From the NCBI GenBank assembly GCA_031771865.1, contig JASISA010000041.1, positions 2,356,001 through 2,420,000 of the forward strand: a stretch of 64,000 nucleotides of DNA, written 5' to 3'. Of this stretch, positions 62,742-64,000 are shown piece after piece. The DNA is from Nothophaeocryptopus gaeumannii. Its lineage: Eukaryota; Ascomycota; Dothideomycetes; Mycosphaerellales; Mycosphaerellaceae. Position 1 is the stretch's first letter, and each line of letters opens with the position of its first letter. Under the pieces are notes generated by a model that did no database searches, had not been told where the DNA came from, and saw nothing but the letters and a program-made list of their open reading frames with translations. The position numbers were made by a program, and so were the translations under genes.

Positions 62742-64000
62742 ATGTATAACCCTCCCGCGAGGGACTGTCGAAGTGGCATCATGACGACGTCCGGCCTGGT
62801 CGTCTCGACGCGGAAGCGCACCCTCTCCCAGCGCCTGCCACTCAGCATCTCTACCAATTTCCCGGACATCAGCTCATTGATGAGTGGCATCGCGAGCACC
62901 TTCTCCGCGACCACGATACCTCTCCCGGACCCCGATCAGGGCGAGATCACATGTTGGCTGTTGGACACGCGGAATCTATGGCCTGGGCAGAACATCTGGT
63001 CGGCGCCCGGTGCCGCCGAGGCGATGGCTTTGGTATCTATGGCCGAGCAAAAGACGATCAGCACGAAGATGTTCATACAGGATGCCAAGATGAGCCTTGG
63101 CTCGGCATTGCTGAAGAGACTGTTCATATCCAAGTCATTGGACATTCCGTGGAAAGACGTGGCGTTGGCGAGGAAAGGTGACCCAAAGCATGGCAAACCG
63201 TGTGCAGTCGACGTGGTGGGCAGACCCATTGAGGGCATCGACTTCAACGTCTCACACCAGGCGGGTCTAGTTGCTCTGATTGGGTGGAACGGCAAGAAGA
63301 GGCATCGATACTCCCCGGGTGGCAGCATCGAAGGCTACATCAGCCCAAGCACAAACTTCGAACCCGATGTTATGGTCGGAGTCGACATCGTATGTGTGAA
63401 CGAGAGAGACGACTACCGGACAATAGACGCCGAGGGCTTGGATGGCTGGGTGGACATCTACGACTTCGTCTTCAGCGATGAGGAGCGATGGAGCATGAAA
63501 TACGATGTTGACTACATCACGCTTCTGGACGGCACGTCATTGAGCAGAGACGAGATCGGACGCCACGACCGGTGTATCCAACGCAACAAGCAGATCTCCC
63601 TTACAACACCTTCCGGACGCGATGTGACCTTCAACTCGGATCTACTTGTGGATGCGAAGCTTCGTCGATTCTACACCTACTTCTGCTACAAGGAGGCCTA
63701 CATCAAGCTCGCCGGTGAGGCTCTGCTCGCGCCCTGGCTCAAGCAGCTCGAGTTCTTCAATGTACGGTCACCGAAGCCCGGGGCACCAGCACGATGCAGC
63801 ACGATCGGTCAATGGGGTGAAGAAGTCGATGACGTGGAGGTACACATGAACGGGCAAGAGGTGACGGACGTCAAGATGAAAATCCAGTCTTTCGAGGAGC
63901 AGTTCATGATCTCTACGGCTATTCAGGGAGAGGTGCAGAATCTCAAGGTGCCTGGGTTTCAAAAGGTGGACCTGCGCTCAGAGGTCCTCAACTACGCGCA
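62742..64000 (+). CDS. npgA: 4'-phosphopantetheinyl transferase (NpgA/CfwA type), 3' end outside the window
   Basis: The frame is open from 62742 to the window end, so the C-terminus is missing. Landmarks of Sfp-type fungal transferases: EITCWLLDTRNLWPG at the start, LLKRLFISKSLDIPWKDV, the phosphate-binding NVSHQAGLVALIG, Mg-binding VGVDIVCVNERDD and FSDEERW, and the FYTYFCYKEAYIKLAGEALL helix with W/KEA. The enzyme moves phosphopantetheine from CoA to carrier domains of polyketide synthases, non-ribosomal peptide synthetases and the lysine-pathway reductase, so it is needed for secondary metabolism and lysine synthesis. A second in-frame ATG at 62781 (MTTSGLVVS) is an equally good start. 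No intron in the visible part. Confidence 0.93.
   Translation, partial: MYNPPARDCRSGIMTTSGLVVSTRKRTLSQRLPLSISTNFPDISSLMSGIASTFSATTIPLPDPDQGEITCWLLDTRNLWPGQNIWSAPGAAEAMALVSMAEQKTISTKMFIQDAKMSLGSALLKRLFISKSLDIPWKDVALARKGDPKHGKPCAVDVVGRPIEGIDFNVSHQAGLVALIGWNGKKRHRYSPGGSIEGYISPSTNFEPDVMVGVDIVCVNERDDYRTIDAEGLDGWVDIYDFVFSDEERWSMKYDVDYITLLDGTSLSRDEIGRHDRCIQRNKQISLTTPSGRDVTFNSDLLVDAKLRRFYTYFCYKEAYIKLAGEALLAPWLKQLEFFNVRSPKPGAPARCSTIGQWGEEVDDVEVHMNGQEVTDVKMKIQSFEEQFMISTAIQGEVQNLKVPGFQKVDLRSEVLNYA

Noticed and set aside
1..64000. tRNA, rRNA, CRISPR, transposon or plasmid-type features
   Set aside because: I looked for cloverleaf box B-like motifs, terminal repeats, transposase/reverse transcriptase motifs and regular spaced repeats and saw none that hold up.
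1..64000. A secondary-metabolite cluster
   Set aside because: The FAD oxidase, Zn2Cys6 regulator and npgA are far apart with unrelated housekeeping genes between them, and no core synthase is present.

Overview
The window is nuclear DNA of a filamentous ascomycete (Pezizomycotina). A Dothideomycete of the Mycosphaerella/Cercospora type is my best guess, but that is inference from gene content and not a measured affiliation. Evidence: protein genes on both strands with short introns (about 45-75 nt, GT-AG, CTGAC/CTAAC-like branch sites); fungal-only families (Zn2Cys6 regulator, NpgA-type phosphopantetheinyl transferase, GlcNAc-induced protein, secreted berberine-bridge-type oxidase, fungal APC permease); and small intron-rich genes for secreted cysteine-rich proteins. 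There are no operons, CRISPR arrays, tRNAs or rRNAs that I could recognise.

Layout. 1-9800: a small secreted protein gene (121-543), a C2H2 finger protein, a universal-stress-domain protein, a thioredoxin with a GC-AG intron, an AVT-like amino acid transporter and a second secreted cysteine-rich gene (7739-8486). 9800-26200: dense housekeeping block: UBC-fold/F-box protein interrupted by an in-frame stop, UTP14, an NLR N-terminal stub, an isochorismatase-fold hydrolase, a Yra1/ALY-type mRNA export factor with a long internal intron, haspin, a membrane-anchored spermidine-synthase-like protein and a Hal4/Sat4-type kinase. 26200-41800: APC permease (with a one-base frameshift), PHD-finger protein, secreted FAD oxidase, cytochrome b5 reductase, GlcNAc-induced protein, a damaged small secreted gene, an F-box/LRR pseudogene and a Zn2Cys6 regulator. 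41800-50150: an 8 kb gene-poor stretch with a tiny cysteine protein and two unfamiliar, lesion-bearing genes. 50150-64000: a giant intronless DDX60-like helicase, NUP82, the cap-binding subunit CBC2, the PLP-synthase glutaminase SNO1/PDX2 and the 5' part of npgA, cut by the window end.

How they work together: most genes are ordinary single-copy functions in RNA and ribosome biology (UTP14, Yra1-like, CBC2, NUP82, DDX60-like), chromatin/mitosis (haspin, PHD protein), transport and redox. They form no metabolic cluster. The accessory material is the set of small secreted cysteine-rich genes and the decayed loci around 38-40 kb and 42-50 kb. Several gene models (121-543, 7739-8486, 17581-19056, 33182-34871, 47706-48483, 62742-end) were rebuilt from splice signals and phase because their exons are too short or too split to stand out as long open frames. 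I found no convincing new multi-gene system. The best candidates for something undescribed are the two secreted cysteine-rich proteins and the two unknown genes near 48-50 kb.
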